Assembly (NCBI GenBank): GCA_965226645.1
Contig: CBDDDL010000001.1
Location: forward strand, 434,001-498,000
Reading direction: 5' to 3'
Origin: Poriferisodalis sp965226645
GTDB taxonomy: Bacteria; Actinomycetota; Acidimicrobiia; Acidimicrobiales; Poriferisodalaceae
Length of the DNA stretch: 64,000 bases
This document shows positions 49,894 through 58,691 of this stretch, piece after piece (position 1 is the first letter of the stretch; the number at the start of each line of letters is the position of its first letter). The notes under the pieces were generated by a model. The model did no database searches, had not been told where the DNA came from, and saw only the letters and a program-made list of their open reading frames with translations. Made by a program: the position numbers and the translations under genes.

Positions 49894-49922
49894 TTGCGGG
49901 ACGGCAGCGGGACTCGTATCGT
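49894..49922 (+). promoter_or_regulatory. groESL promoter
   Basis: TTGCGG (49894-49899), a 17-bp spacer and TATCGT (49917-49922) precede the CIRCE operator, so a repressor bound there would block initiation. Confidence 0.65.
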
Positions 49923-49948
49923 TAGCACTCGCCCGGTGAGAGTGCTAA
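49922..49948. promoter_or_regulatory. CIRCE operator (HrcA site)
   Basis: TTAGCACTC (49922-49930), nine bases, GAGTGCTAA (49940-49948): a perfect match to the CIRCE consensus bound by the heat-shock repressor HrcA. It starts at the last base of the -10 box and lies 45 bp before groES. Confidence 0.97.
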
Positions 49949-49992
49949 CGCCTCCCGGGCGTGACCGTGAGCCACAGGAGGCACATTCCACC

Positions 49993-50283
49993 ATGAATCT
50001 GAAGCCACTCGAGGACCGTATCGTCGTGCGTCCCAGTGACGCCGAGGAGACCACCGCCAGCGGACTCGTCATTCCTGACACCGCAAAGGAAAAGCCCCAG
50101 CAGGGCGAGGTTCTCGCGGTAGGTCCCGGCAAGCGCTCCGATCATTCGGGCGAAGTGATCCCGATGGACGTCAGCGTCGGCGACACCGTCGTCTACAGCA
50201 AGTACGGCGGCACCGAGATCACCGTCGTCGGCGAGGATCTGCTGATCCTCAGCGCCCGCGACGTGTTGGCCGTCGTCGCCTAG
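49993..50283 (+). CDS. groES: Co-chaperonin GroES
   Basis: A 96-residue GroES (LKPLEDRIVVRPSDAEETTASGLVIPDTAKEKPQQGEVLAVGPG, mobile loop near residues 17-32), which caps GroEL. ATG 49993 follows CAGGAGG and the CIRCE element. It is in one heat-shock operon with groEL. Confidence 0.98.
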   Translation: MNLKPLEDRIVVRPSDAEETTASGLVIPDTAKEKPQQGEVLAVGPGKRSDHSGEVIPMDVSVGDTVVYSKYGGTEITVVGEDLLILSARDVLAVVA

Positions 50284-50315
50284 CGCCGGCATCCGTAGAA
50301 GAGAGAACAGCACAC

Positions 50316-51965
50316 ATGCCAAAAATTCTGAAATTCAGCGACGAGGCCCGCCGTGGCCTCGAGGCCGGCGTCAACAAGCTGACCGATGCCGTGAAGGTGA
50401 CGCTTGGCCCGAAGGGCCGCAACGTCGTTCTTGAGAAGTCGTTCGGAGCACCGACGATCACCAACGACGGCGTCAGCATCGCTCGTGAGATCGAGCTTGA
50501 CGACCCCTTCGAGAACATGGGCGCACAGCTAGTGAAGGAAGTCGCCACCAAGACCAACGATGTCGCAGGTGACGGCACCACCACTGCCACGGTTCTGGCC
50601 CAGTCAATGGTGCACGAGGGCCTGCGCAACGTGGCGGCCGGGGCCAATCCGATGGAGCTCAAGCGCGGTATCGAAGCAGCCGTGTCTGCGGCAGTCGGGG
50701 CCATGGGCGACATGTCCACCGACGTGTCCGACGACAAGGGCAAGATCGCCAGCGTTGCCGGCATCTCGTCAGCGGACGCCAGCATTGGCGAGATCCTCGC
50801 CGATGCGTTCGACAGGGTCGGCAAGGACGGCGTGATCTCGGTGGAGGAGTCGAACACGTTCGGCGTCGACCTCGAGTTCACCGAGGGCATGCAGTTCGAC
50901 AAGGGCTTCCTGTCGCCGTACTTCGTGACCGACCCGGACCGCCAAGAGGCCGTCTTCGACAACCCGTTCCTGCTGTTCGTCAATGGCAAGATCGGCTCAG
51001 TTTCCGAGCTGGTGCCGGTGCTCGAGAACGTGATGCAGGCCGGCAAGGGCCTCGTCATCATCGCCGAGGACGTCGAAGGCGAAGCGCTGGCCACCCTCGT
51101 GGTCAACAAGATCCGCGGCACCTTCGCCTCAGCGGCGGTCAAGGCCCCCGGTTTCGGTGAGCGACGCAAGGCGATGCTGGCCGACATGGCCATCCTCACC
51201 GGCGGCGAGGTCATTTCCGAAGAGGTCGGCCTGAAGCTGGAGAACACCACGGCTGAGCTGCTGGGCACCGCCCGCAAGGTGATCATCACCAAGGACGAGA
51301 CCACGATCGTCGAAGGCGGCGGCGACTCTGCCGATGTCGAGGGACGCGTGACGCAAATCAAGCGTGAGATCGACGACACCGATTCCGACTGGGACCGCGA
51401 AAAGCTGCAGGAACGGCTGGCGAAGCTGGCCGGCGGCGTTGCGGTGATCCAGGTTGGCGCGGCCACCGAGGTCGAGCTGAAGGAAAAGAAGCACCGCATC
51501 GAGGACGCCGTGTCCGCGACGCGTGCGGCGATCGAAGAAGGCATCGTGCCAGGCGGCGGCACTGCGCTGCTGCGGGTCCGCGGAGCCATCGCGGCGCTGG
51601 AGCTTGACGGCGACGAGGCCACGGGGGCCAACATCGTCTTCCGGGCGCTCGACGCACCCACCCGCCAGATCGCTCGGAACGCGGGCTACGAAGGCGCCGT
51701 AGTGGTGCAGCAGGTCGAGCAGTCCAAAGGCAACATCGGCTTCAACGCCGAGAGCGGCGAGCTCGAAGACCTCGTTGCCGCTGGCGTGATCGATCCGGCG
51801 AAGGTGACGCGTGCGGCGCTGCAGAACGCAGCCTCGATCGCGGCCCTGCTGCTCACCACCGAGACGCTGATAACCGACAAGCCCGAAGAGGCCGATCCCG
51901 CCGCTGCCGCTGCGGCTGCTGCTGCCATGGGCGGCGGCATGGGCGGCATGGGCGGAATGATGTAG
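50316..51965 (+). CDS. groEL: Chaperonin GroEL
   Basis: A 549-residue 60-kDa chaperonin. Motifs: VKVTLGPKGRNVVLEKSFGAPTITNDGVSIA, NDVAGDGTTTATVLAQ (nucleotide site), KAPGFGERRKAMLADMAILTGG, EEGIVPGGGTALLR and the flexible GGGMGGMGGMM tail typical of the main folding GroEL. 32 bp downstream of groES. Confidence 0.98.
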   Translation: MPKILKFSDEARRGLEAGVNKLTDAVKVTLGPKGRNVVLEKSFGAPTITNDGVSIAREIELDDPFENMGAQLVKEVATKTNDVAGDGTTTATVLAQSMVHEGLRNVAAGANPMELKRGIEAAVSAAVGAMGDMSTDVSDDKGKIASVAGISSADASIGEILADAFDRVGKDGVISVEESNTFGVDLEFTEGMQFDKGFLSPYFVTDPDRQEAVFDNPFLLFVNGKIGSVSELVPVLENVMQAGKGLVIIAEDVEGEALATLVVNKIRGTFASAAVKAPGFGERRKAMLADMAILTGGEVISEEVGLKLENTTAELLGTARKVIITKDETTIVEGGGDSADVEGRVTQIKREIDDTDSDWDREKLQERLAKLAGGVAVIQVGAATEVELKEKKHRIEDAVSATRAAIEEGIVPGGGTALLRVRGAIAALELDGDEATGANIVFRALDAPTRQIARNAGYEGAVVVQQVEQSKGNIGFNAESGELEDLVAAGVIDPAKVTRAALQNAASIAALLLTTETLITDKPEEADPAAAAAAAAAMGGGMGGMGGMM

Positions 51966-51993
51966 CTCCGGCTGCTTCTCTCTACAACTCACG

Positions 51994-52023
51994 CACAGGG
52001 CCGGCGAGATCGCCGGTCCTGTG
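51994..52023 (+). terminator. Strong hairpin after groEL
   Basis: CACAGGGCCGGCGA pairs with TCGCCGGTCCTGTG around a two-base turn (14-bp stem with one G-T pair), 28 bp after the groEL stop. There is no T-run afterwards; T-poor hairpins are common terminators in high-GC actinobacteria. Confidence 0.65.
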
Positions 52024-52115
52024 TCGCTGCTGGACCGATTCCCATATTCCGGCGGGGACGCAGCGGTACCCTCGTGGCCTCCCTCGAACGTTGACGCGGA
52101 CGCGCCGCCGGCCCT

Positions 52116-53702
52116 ATGACCACTAGCTCACCGGCGACGACTCATGGGACTTTGGCCGCCCACCCGACTGTCCTCGTGGTGGACTTCGGCGCGCAATATG
52201 CACAGCTGATTGCGCGGCGGGTGCGTGAGGCGTCGGTGTATTCCGAAATCGTTTCGCATTCGTTGACCGCGGAGCAGTTCGCACAGCGGGAGCCGGCAGC
52301 GATCATCTTCAGCGGCGGGCCGGCGTCGGTGCATGTCGAAGGGGCTCCTGGCATCGATCCCGATGTGTACGAGCTGGACGTGCCGATTCTGGGCATCTGC
52401 TACGGATCGCAGCTGCTGGCGCGCGATCTTGGCGGCACGGTCGATCGCAGCGGTCGAGGCGAATACGGGCGTGCGACGCTTGATCGCACCGGCGTGACCT
52501 CTGAATTGCTTGAAGGATCGCCCGCCACGGAGCCGTCGTGCGAATCGGTGTGGATGTCGCATTTCGACGCGGTGACCGAGCCGCCTCCCGGGTTCGTGGT
52601 GACGGGCGTGACGCCAGACAGTCCTGCTGCAGTGATCGAGGACTCGAAGCGGCGCTTCTACGGGGTGCAACACCATCCGGAGGTCCAGCACACGCCCGGC
52701 GGGCAAGCGCAGCTGAAGCGCTTCTTGCACCAGGTGTGCCAGATCAACTCTGAATGGACGATGACCAACGTCATCGCCGAGAGCGTCGAGGCCATCCGCG
52801 CCCAGGTCGGCGACGCACGGGCCATCTGCGGTCTGTCGGGAGGTGTGGACAGTGCCGTGGCGGCTGCGTTGACGCAGCGTGCGATCGGCAGCCAGCTCAC
52901 CTGCGTGTTCGTGGACACCGGGCTCATGCGAGCCGACGAGGGCGACCAGGTGACCGACACGTTCCGGCGCACGCAGGGGATCGAGCTGATCCACGAGCGA
53001 GCTGCGGACGAGTTCTTCGAAGCGCTCGCTGGCGTGACCGACCCCGAGGACAAGCGCAAGATCATCGGCGAGAAGTTCGTGCGCATCTTCGAGCGGGCTG
53101 CAGGAGGCATCAGCGATGCCCGATTCCTGGTGCAGGGGACGCTGTATCCCGACGTCATCGAGTCTGGTTCGTCCACTGCGGCGAAGATCAAGAGCCACCA
53201 CAACGTCGGCGGGCTGCCCGAAGACATGACGTTCGAGCTGGTCGAGCCGTTGCGCAACCTGTTCAAGGACGAGGTGCGTGCCGTCGGCACCGAGCTGGGA
53301 CTGCCGCCCGAGATCGTGCAGCGCCAGCCGTTTCCCGGCCCTGGCCTCGGCGTGCGAATCGTTGGCGAGGTCACGCCCGAGGCTGTCGAAATCGTGCGGG
53401 CCGCTGACGTCATCGTGCGCACCGAGATTGCGAAAGCCGGTCTGGACGGCGAGGTGTGGCAGGCGTTTGCCGTGCTGGCCGACATCCGCAGCGTTGGCGT
53501 AATGGGTGACGAGCGCACGTATGCCAAGCCCATCATCGTGAGGGCGGTCACGAGCGAGGATGCGATGACCGCCGACTGGGCCCGCCTGCCTCACGATCTG
53601 CTCGAAGTCATCGCGTCGCGCATTGTCAACGAGGTGGCGGGCGTGAACCGGGTCGTCTACGACATCACCTCAAAGCCGCCCGGCACTATCGAATGGGAAT
53701 AG
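52116..53702 (+). CDS. guaA: GMP synthase (glutamine-hydrolysing)
   Basis: A 528-residue enzyme converting XMP to GMP. The N-terminal class I amidotransferase has LVVDFGAQYAQLIARRVRE, LGICYGSQLLARDLGG (Cys) and YGVQHHPEVQHTPGG (His-x-Glu). The ATP pyrophosphatase domain has ICGLSGGVDSAVAAALTQ, and the dimerisation domain ends VYDITSKPPGTIEWE. The last codons with the stop are repeated downstream (53694-53735). Confidence 0.98.
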   Translation: MTTSSPATTHGTLAAHPTVLVVDFGAQYAQLIARRVREASVYSEIVSHSLTAEQFAQREPAAIIFSGGPASVHVEGAPGIDPDVYELDVPILGICYGSQLLARDLGGTVDRSGRGEYGRATLDRTGVTSELLEGSPATEPSCESVWMSHFDAVTEPPPGFVVTGVTPDSPAAVIEDSKRRFYGVQHHPEVQHTPGGQAQLKRFLHQVCQINSEWTMTNVIAESVEAIRAQVGDARAICGLSGGVDSAVAAALTQRAIGSQLTCVFVDTGLMRADEGDQVTDTFRRTQGIELIHERAADEFFEALAGVTDPEDKRKIIGEKFVRIFERAAGGISDARFLVQGTLYPDVIESGSSTAAKIKSHHNVGGLPEDMTFELVEPLRNLFKDEVRAVGTELGLPPEIVQRQPFPGPGLGVRIVGEVTPEAVEIVRAADVIVRTEIAKAGLDGEVWQAFAVLADIRSVGVMGDERTYAKPIIVRAVTSEDAMTADWARLPHDLLEVIASRIVNEVAGVNRVVYDITSKPPGTIEWE

Positions 53703-53735
53703 GGCGATTGGGAATAGGCGTTTGGGAATAGGGCG
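53694..53735 (+). repeat. Tandem triplication of the guaA 3' end
   Basis: TGGGAATAGG occurs at 53694, 53709 and 53723 (periods 15 and 14 bp), each followed by GCG or GGCG. The first copy contains the guaA stop codon, so the end of the gene has been duplicated into the intergenic region. Confidence 0.8.
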
Positions 53736-53774
53736 CAGCGGCAGAGCCGCCTGTTTCCGGCGTCGCGTTCTGCT

Positions 53775-54041
53775 TCATTGCCGTCGATAGACATCGCGTC
53801 TATGGCCGACACGCACGACGTAGATCACCAAGCGATCATCGAACACCTCATAGAGAATTCGGTAGACGCCGACGCGTACCCGGTAGACGGCGTCTTCGCC
53901 TGCTAGCGCGATGCAGCCGGGCGGTCGTGGCTCGCCGGCCAGCAGATCGAGGGCGGCTCGGATGCGTTGTTGGTCGCTGCGCGGCAGTTGCCGGATCGTG
54001 TTGACCGCCTTGCGAGCGACCTCGACGCGGTACAAGCTCAC
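53775..54041 (-). CDS. RelE/ParE-family toxin
   Basis: An 88-residue RelE-fold protein (VEVARKAVNTIRQLPRSDQQRIRAALDLL, VYRVRVGVYRILYEV, LVIYVVRVGHRRDVYRR). RelE members cleave mRNA on the ribosome, while ParE members poison gyrase. The RVGxYRILY and VGHRRxVYR pattern is the RelE type. GTG 54041 overlaps the antitoxin stop (GTGA). Confidence 0.9.
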   Translation of the reverse strand: MSLYRVEVARKAVNTIRQLPRSDQQRIRAALDLLAGEPRPPGCIALAGEDAVYRVRVGVYRILYEVFDDRLVIYVVRVGHRRDVYRRQ

Positions 54042-54289
54042 TGCAATCCCAGTTCGGCCTTCACCTCGTCCCACGGCACATAGTCGTCCTCGGCACGCGC
54101 TGCCCCGAGTTCGCGACGGTCGTCGGCGTCATCGGCACTGTCGATCAGGTGGTCGAACGCTTCGACGCTCAGGATCACAGCGACCCGCCGGCCGTACTTC
54201 GTCATCGTGACTGGTTCCCCAGACCGGCGAGCCTCCTCGACAACCTCAGCTAGCCGGCTGCGTGCCTCGCTCACGGCCACTTCTGACAT
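54038..54289 (-). CDS. Phd/YefM-family antitoxin
   Basis: An 83-residue antitoxin (VSEARSRLAEVVEEARRSGEPVTMTKYGRRVAVILSVEAFDHL, the Phd/YefM DNA-binding fold) with an acidic C-terminus for toxin binding. ATG 54289 lies on an inverted repeat and has no Shine-Dalgarno, suggesting a short or absent leader. Co-translated with the RelE-type toxin. Confidence 0.9.
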   Translation of the reverse strand: MSEVAVSEARSRLAEVVEEARRSGEPVTMTKYGRRVAVILSVEAFDHLIDSADDADDRRELGAARAEDDYVPWDEVKAELGLQ

Positions 54290-54303
54290 GTACAAACAGT
54301 ACA
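54289..54303. promoter_or_regulatory. Palindrome over the Phd/YefM start
   Basis: TGTAC-AAACA-GTACA (54289-54303) is a perfect 5-bp inverted repeat that touches the antitoxin start codon. Phd/YefM antitoxins repress their promoters through such sites. Confidence 0.6.
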
Positions 54304-54376
54304 ACTTGGAAAGCAGGAGCCAACGCAACGCCCCAAGACCTACGATGCCGTCTCGTCGGCGAAAGCCAAGGAACGA

Positions 54377-55735
54377 ATGATGCTTGACGACAACCATCAA
54401 GTCCGGCTGTTCTCAGTGGCAGGCATGAAAGGCCAGCAGGAAGCAGAGCTGCGAGCCACAGCAGCACTGCTGTCGGTCCTCACGATGGTCCGGCCGCTCT
54501 CCCGGCGACTCTTGGGGCCGCTCGGAGCGAGCAAGGCGGACAGGGCCACGGTCGAGGCGTGGACCGAAGTGCCGTACGAGACGGCCGGCGGCGAGACGCT
54601 GCGACCGGACGGCGTGGTGCGGGTGACTTCCGGCAACCACATGTTCACTGCGCTGGTCGAAGTGAAGACCGGCGACAGCCCGCAGGAACTCGGCCAGATC
54701 GAGAAGTACCTGAAGCTCGCTCGAGCCAAGAGCTACGACTGCCTCATCACGATCTCAGGCGAGGTCGCCCCATTCGACGGCGCCCATCCGACACTCGGAG
54801 CGGATTCGCTGCGCGCTGGCGCGGTCAAACTCCATCACCTGTCGTGGACACGGATCCTCGCGGAAGCGGTGCAGCAGGTCACCCATCACGGAGTCGACGA
54901 CGAGGAGCAGGCATGGATCGCCGCCGAGCTCATCCGCTACCTGGAGCATCCCAACAGCGGCGTCGCTCAGGCCAGCGACATGGGCGAGAATTGGGTCGGC
55001 GTGCGAGACAATGCACGCGACGGGCTGCTCGGTAAGCCCGGCCCTGAGGTGCTGGACGTGTGCCGGCGATGGGATCAACTCATGCACTCCACGGCGATGC
55101 GCCTTGGCGCTGAGCTCGGGATCGACGTGCGTGAGGTCATACCGAAAGCACAGCGCGACGATCCGAGCCTGCGCAGCAAATCGCTCGCTGCGCAGCTGTG
55201 TGACAGCGGAGTGCTTCAGGGCCGCTTGCGCGTGCCGGGAACGGTTGGCGACATCTCCGTGACTGCCGACTTGCGTGCTGCCCGCACGGTCGTCGCTGTC
55301 GAGTGCCCGGTCCCTCTCGACAAGGGCGGCAAGGGGCGCATCGGCTGGCTTGTACGGCAGCTGCGCGACGCACCCAACACCATCACAGTCGAAGCGTTCA
55401 CCCGCAACAGCCCCGCGGCCGAGATCGCTTCGCTCGCTGATCTGCGCGAGAACACGTCGGTGATACTCCGGTCCGGGGACAAGCCACCTGTCAAGTTCCG
55501 CGTGTCGCACCGCACCGAGACTGGCCAGGGCCGGCGCACGCGCACGGTCCGCAATCTCGGTTTCGCCGACTCGGTGGTCGATGCCATCGACGACTTCTAC
55601 GGCAACGTCGTGCAGCACATGCGCAGCCCTGCGCCGACACCGCCGAAGATGGCTGCGGCGCCCGTAAGCAACGAGGTTGCCGACTCAGACTCCGGCGGGA
55701 CACCTTCCGAGTCGAGCGCGCCAACTCCTGGCTGA
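54377..55735 (+). CDS. Predicted PD-(D/E)XK nuclease-domain protein
   Basis: A 452-residue protein. Near residues 75-110 it has the restriction-nuclease-like core: LRPDGVVRV (Asp), FTALVEVKTGDS (ExK) and LGQIEKYLKLARAKSYDCLITIS, a helix and strand order typical of PD-(D/E)XK folds. The middle contains a possible RNA/DNA-binding or dimer region (PGPEVLDVCRRWDQLMHSTAMRLGAELG), and the end is a disordered Pro/Ser tail. I have a memory of similar actinobacterial proteins labelled 'stress response protein' but no experimental role. With RelE/Phd before and an Abi-like protein after, a defence role is plausible. Confidence 0.65.
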   Translation: MMLDDNHQVRLFSVAGMKGQQEAELRATAALLSVLTMVRPLSRRLLGPLGASKADRATVEAWTEVPYETAGGETLRPDGVVRVTSGNHMFTALVEVKTGDSPQELGQIEKYLKLARAKSYDCLITISGEVAPFDGAHPTLGADSLRAGAVKLHHLSWTRILAEAVQQVTHHGVDDEEQAWIAAELIRYLEHPNSGVAQASDMGENWVGVRDNARDGLLGKPGPEVLDVCRRWDQLMHSTAMRLGAELGIDVREVIPKAQRDDPSLRSKSLAAQLCDSGVLQGRLRVPGTVGDISVTADLRAARTVVAVECPVPLDKGGKGRIGWLVRQLRDAPNTITVEAFTRNSPAAEIASLADLRENTSVILRSGDKPPVKFRVSHRTETGQGRRTRTVRNLGFADSVVDAIDDFYGNVVQHMRSPAPTPPKMAAAPVSNEVADSDSGGTPSESSAPTPG

Positions 55736-55870
55736 CCGGCTTCGGACAGTGTCGACGCAATACCGACCGCAAACCCAGCATCGCCTAGCCCAACTCGCCC
55801 TCGCCGTCGTCCTCATCATCACCGTCAAACCGCCAGCCGCCCGATCCGCAAACGCGCTGAGGACCGCTGT

Positions 55871-56593
55871 TCAGGCGGCAGGTCGACGGTCCAAGGCTGC
55901 AGTGAATCCGTCAGCTTCGCGGTGCAGCGCGGCCAGGTCTGGGCACATCCACTCGAGCAATTCGATGCTCTGTTCCCACACCGCATTGAGCGGCATGAGT
56001 CTGTTCGTTCCTGGAACGATGACACCCTTGAAGAGCGGTTCGTGATGAACGGCCCGATTTCGAAGCCGTTGGAACATGAGGGCCCGGCGGTGAACTTCGG
56101 AACGAGCGGGCCTTCGCTCGCGCCCTGATGGGGTTCGTGTTCCAGTTGAGAAGCCAAAGCGGAATGTGGGACGCCAGAGCCTTGTCTCGTAGTCGACTGA
56201 TCGACCAAGCGCGCTGTGGCCACCGCGGCTGAGGAGATGGATCCAGACGCCGAGGGTGGTGTCAGCGATGACCCTCCCCGGACCCACCGTGCCGCTTGCG
56301 AGCTTCTTCTGATGCTTGCGAACCACGTCGGTCAGCATTTGGTTCGTGACATCGTCGAACAGCAGCGTCGGAGATGCCCACCAGTCCTCGCGCTCAAAGC
56401 GGTCCGCCATGAGCTCATGAATGGCGTTGCGGAGCGTGACCTCGAGGTCTGCGGCCATCGGGAGCACCGCCGCCGAAACCTCTGTGTTCCAGCGGTACAG
56501 TGCCCATGCACCGTCTTCTGTCGATGAATGTTGCCGGTACGCATCGAGACGCTTCGTCGAGAGCGCCTTCTCCACGCTGGGGTTGATGGCCAC
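55871..56593 (-). CDS. Abi-like protein with HEPN-type RNase motif
   Basis: A 240-residue protein of the Abi (abortive infection) family: RLDAYRQHSSTEDGAWALYRWNTE, LEVTLRNAIHELM, then the C-terminal LRNRAVHHEPLF, an R(N)xxxH motif that is the catalytic site of HEPN ribonucleases in Abi proteins. It also has WIHLLSRGGHSALGRSVDYETRLWRP, typical of the family. GTG 56593 is the likely start; a longer frame to 56977 lacks homology. Abi proteins cleave RNA in infected cells. Divergent from the helical protein at 56650. Confidence 0.75.
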   Translation of the reverse strand: MAINPSVEKALSTKRLDAYRQHSSTEDGAWALYRWNTEVSAAVLPMAADLEVTLRNAIHELMADRFEREDWWASPTLLFDDVTNQMLTDVVRKHQKKLASGTVGPGRVIADTTLGVWIHLLSRGGHSALGRSVDYETRLWRPTFRFGFSTGTRTPSGRERRPARSEVHRRALMFQRLRNRAVHHEPLFKGVIVPGTNRLMPLNAVWEQSIELLEWMCPDLAALHREADGFTAALDRRPAA

Positions 56594-56649
56594 GGCGGCT
56601 GATCGTATAGTGGGCCATACATCCCCGGTTCCGCTAATGCCCTCGTGGC

Positions 56650-57246
56650 ATGCGGCCGGGGATTTGCCTTTTCCAGCCTGAAACGTGTGAACCGTCCCAG
56701 CTACACCGCAAGCTTGAGCCAGACCCAGGGCCGATCCTGCTCTCGACCTTCGGAGAGGAACTGGGTCCGTACGCCGAACGCACGCTGCGGCAGCGTGTGG
56801 AGCACGCTCGCTTCTTCTTAGAGGACCTCCACGAGCCGCTGAGCGAGACCGCCGCTTCGGGCAGGCGCACGATGTCTCAGCTTCGCAAGCTCCTCGACTG
56901 CATCGATGTGGTGATCGAGCGGCCGGAGCCTGCGGCGGCACGTCCGGTCTACGACCGGATGAACCTCGCACTCGCAATCCGAAGCGCGGCCGACGCCTTC
57001 CACGAGGCGTGGCGATCGCGCCTCGGCCTTGAATTCAATCCCGGCTTTGCGAAGGAACATTGGACGCGGGTCAAGGCCCTGAGCCGTCGGCTCGGCACGG
57101 GGATGGCCGACGAATACGACACCCTTCGGCCGGTCGCCGAGCTTCGTGCGGAGCTAGTGGATCGAATCTACGTGTTTCTTCAGAACCCTCTGAGTCGGAA
57201 TGGGGGCGAGCCGACAGACGACGAGACCAAAGCCGTGCTCGTGTAG
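56650..57246 (+). CDS. Helical protein of unknown function
   Basis: A 198-residue, largely alpha-helical protein (YAERTLRQRVEHARFFLEDLHEPLSE, MNLALAIRSAADAFHEAWRSRLGLEF, VAELRAELVDRIYVFLQNPL). No family recognised and no clear ribosome-binding site before ATG 56650. It lies head to head with the Abi-like gene, 56 bp away, and may be a partner of the defence patch. Confidence 0.5.
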   Translation: MRPGICLFQPETCEPSQLHRKLEPDPGPILLSTFGEELGPYAERTLRQRVEHARFFLEDLHEPLSETAASGRRTMSQLRKLLDCIDVVIERPEPAAARPVYDRMNLALAIRSAADAFHEAWRSRLGLEFNPGFAKEHWTRVKALSRRLGTGMADEYDTLRPVAELRAELVDRIYVFLQNPLSRNGGEPTDDETKAVLV

Positions 57247-57300
57247 GGCTGGGAGCTTCTGTGATTCACTGGGGATCCATACGCACCTAGCGTTCTCGGC

Positions 57301-57438
57301 ATGGATGTGTCGCGGCCACCGCAGGCTGTCGAGGTCGAGGCGCGGCAGCCGTGCAAGCTGTGGATCAGATTTGACGATGGTGTCAGCGGCATCGTGGACC
57401 TCGCTCAGTGGTCAACCCGGGGGATCTTCGCTGCCTGG
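57301..57438 (+). pseudogene. DUF2442 gene, 3' truncated by a deletion
   Basis: ATG 57301 begins VSRPPQAVEVEARQPCKLWIRFDDGVSGIVDL then RGIFAAW, a clear DUF2442 N-terminus (VVxVExRxxxxLxxxFxDGxxxxVDLxxxxxxGxFxxW). After about 46 residues the similarity stops at position 57438 and the sequence becomes, in another frame, the middle of a ThDP-dependent enzyme. DUF2442 proteins often pair with DUF4160 as putative toxin-antitoxin modules. Confidence 0.75.
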
Positions 57439-58604
57439 TCGGCGTGGAAGTCCCGACTGACGTATGGAACGCCACCGTCGAGTCGTCTCCCGGCGATCTT
57501 GTCGCCCCGCCCCGGCCAGGTCCCGCACCCGATCTGGCGGCCCTTGCCGAGGCGGCAGCGCTCATCGCCGCGGCGGAGCGGCCGATGATCGTCGTCGGGG
57601 GCGGCGCCCAGCCGTTCTCGTCTGAAATCTGCGGGTTGGCCGAGCAGCTGTCGGCACCGGTCTTGGCCTTCCGCACGGGTCGCGGCGTGATGCCGTCGGA
57701 CCATCCCTTGAGCATCACCACGCCGACCGGGTACCAGCTCTGGCCGCACACCGACGTCGTCATCGGGTTGGGCACCCGGCTCGCCATGGCGCAGTCCACC
57801 TGGGGCGTCGACGACGACCTCACGATCATCGACATCGACATCGATGCCGACGAGATCGGTCGCGCCGGGCCGCCCGCAGTGGGCATTCATGCCGATCTCG
57901 CCGAAGCGCTGCCCCTGCTCGCCGACGCACTGGGGGAGTCATCGCTCGACCGCTCCGCATGGCGAAGCACTGTCGCCCAGACGCGAGCCGAAGCTGAAGC
58001 GGCCTGCGCAGCCGCACTAGCGCCCCAGTACGGCTGGCTCGGTGCCATCAGAGCCGAGCTGCCGGCCGAGGGCATCTTCGTCGATGAGATGACGCAGTGC
58101 GGCTACGTGTCGTGGCTCGGGTTCGAGGTGTTCCGCCCGAGGACCTTCATCAGCGCCGGCTACCAGGGCACGCTGGGATGCGGGTTCGCGACGGCGCTCG
58201 GTGCAGCACATGCGCGGCGCGACGTACCGGTGGTGTCGATCGTCGGCGACGGGGGAGCACTGTTCACCATCAACGAGCTGGCGACCGCTGTACGCCACAA
58301 CATTCCGCTCACGACGATCGTGTTCAACGACCACGCCTATGGCAACGTCCGCCGGATACAGCACGAGCGATATGGCGGCCGCGTCATCGCCAGCGACCTC
58401 ACGAGTCCGGACTTCGTGAAGCTGGCAGATTCATTCGGTGTCCGAGCGCTGCGTGCCAGCACACCAGACGAGCTGCGCACCAGCCTGCGCAAAATGCTGG
58501 GCTCGGGCGAGCCGGCTGTGGTCGAGGTGCCGTTCGGCGAGGTTCCCTTCCCATGGCCGCACATCGTCAAGCCACGAATCCGAGGCCTCCAGCCCAGCGA
58601 GTAA
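57438..58604 (+). pseudogene. ThDP-dependent enzyme (acetolactate synthase-like), 5' truncated
   Basis: From VGVEVPTDVWNATVESSP on, this is a ThDP-dependent enzyme of the acetolactate synthase/benzoylformate decarboxylase type: central domain (MIVVGGGAQPF, DVVIGLGTRL, IIDIDIDADEIGR) and the C-terminal PP domain with the ThDP motif GDGGALFTINELATA...NDHAYGNVRR. The N-terminal PYR domain of about 170 residues, with the catalytic Glu, is missing. Its coding sequence is joined out of frame to a truncated DUF2442 gene. A short frame starting at GTG 57408 could still be translated, but the product would be inactive. Confidence 0.85.
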
Positions 58605-58691
58605 GACCCATGCCAAACAACACCAGCTCCTGCCAAATCGATCACACGGCGCCGGAACTCTGCCGAATATCGGCTCGGCTCTTGAGCCGAG

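Noticed and set aside
50249..51661. 470-residue minus-strand frame opposite groEL
   Set aside because: Ser/Pro-rich antisense shadow typical of high-GC groEL.
52128..53594. 488-residue minus-strand frame opposite guaA
   Set aside because: Antisense shadow of a highly conserved gene.
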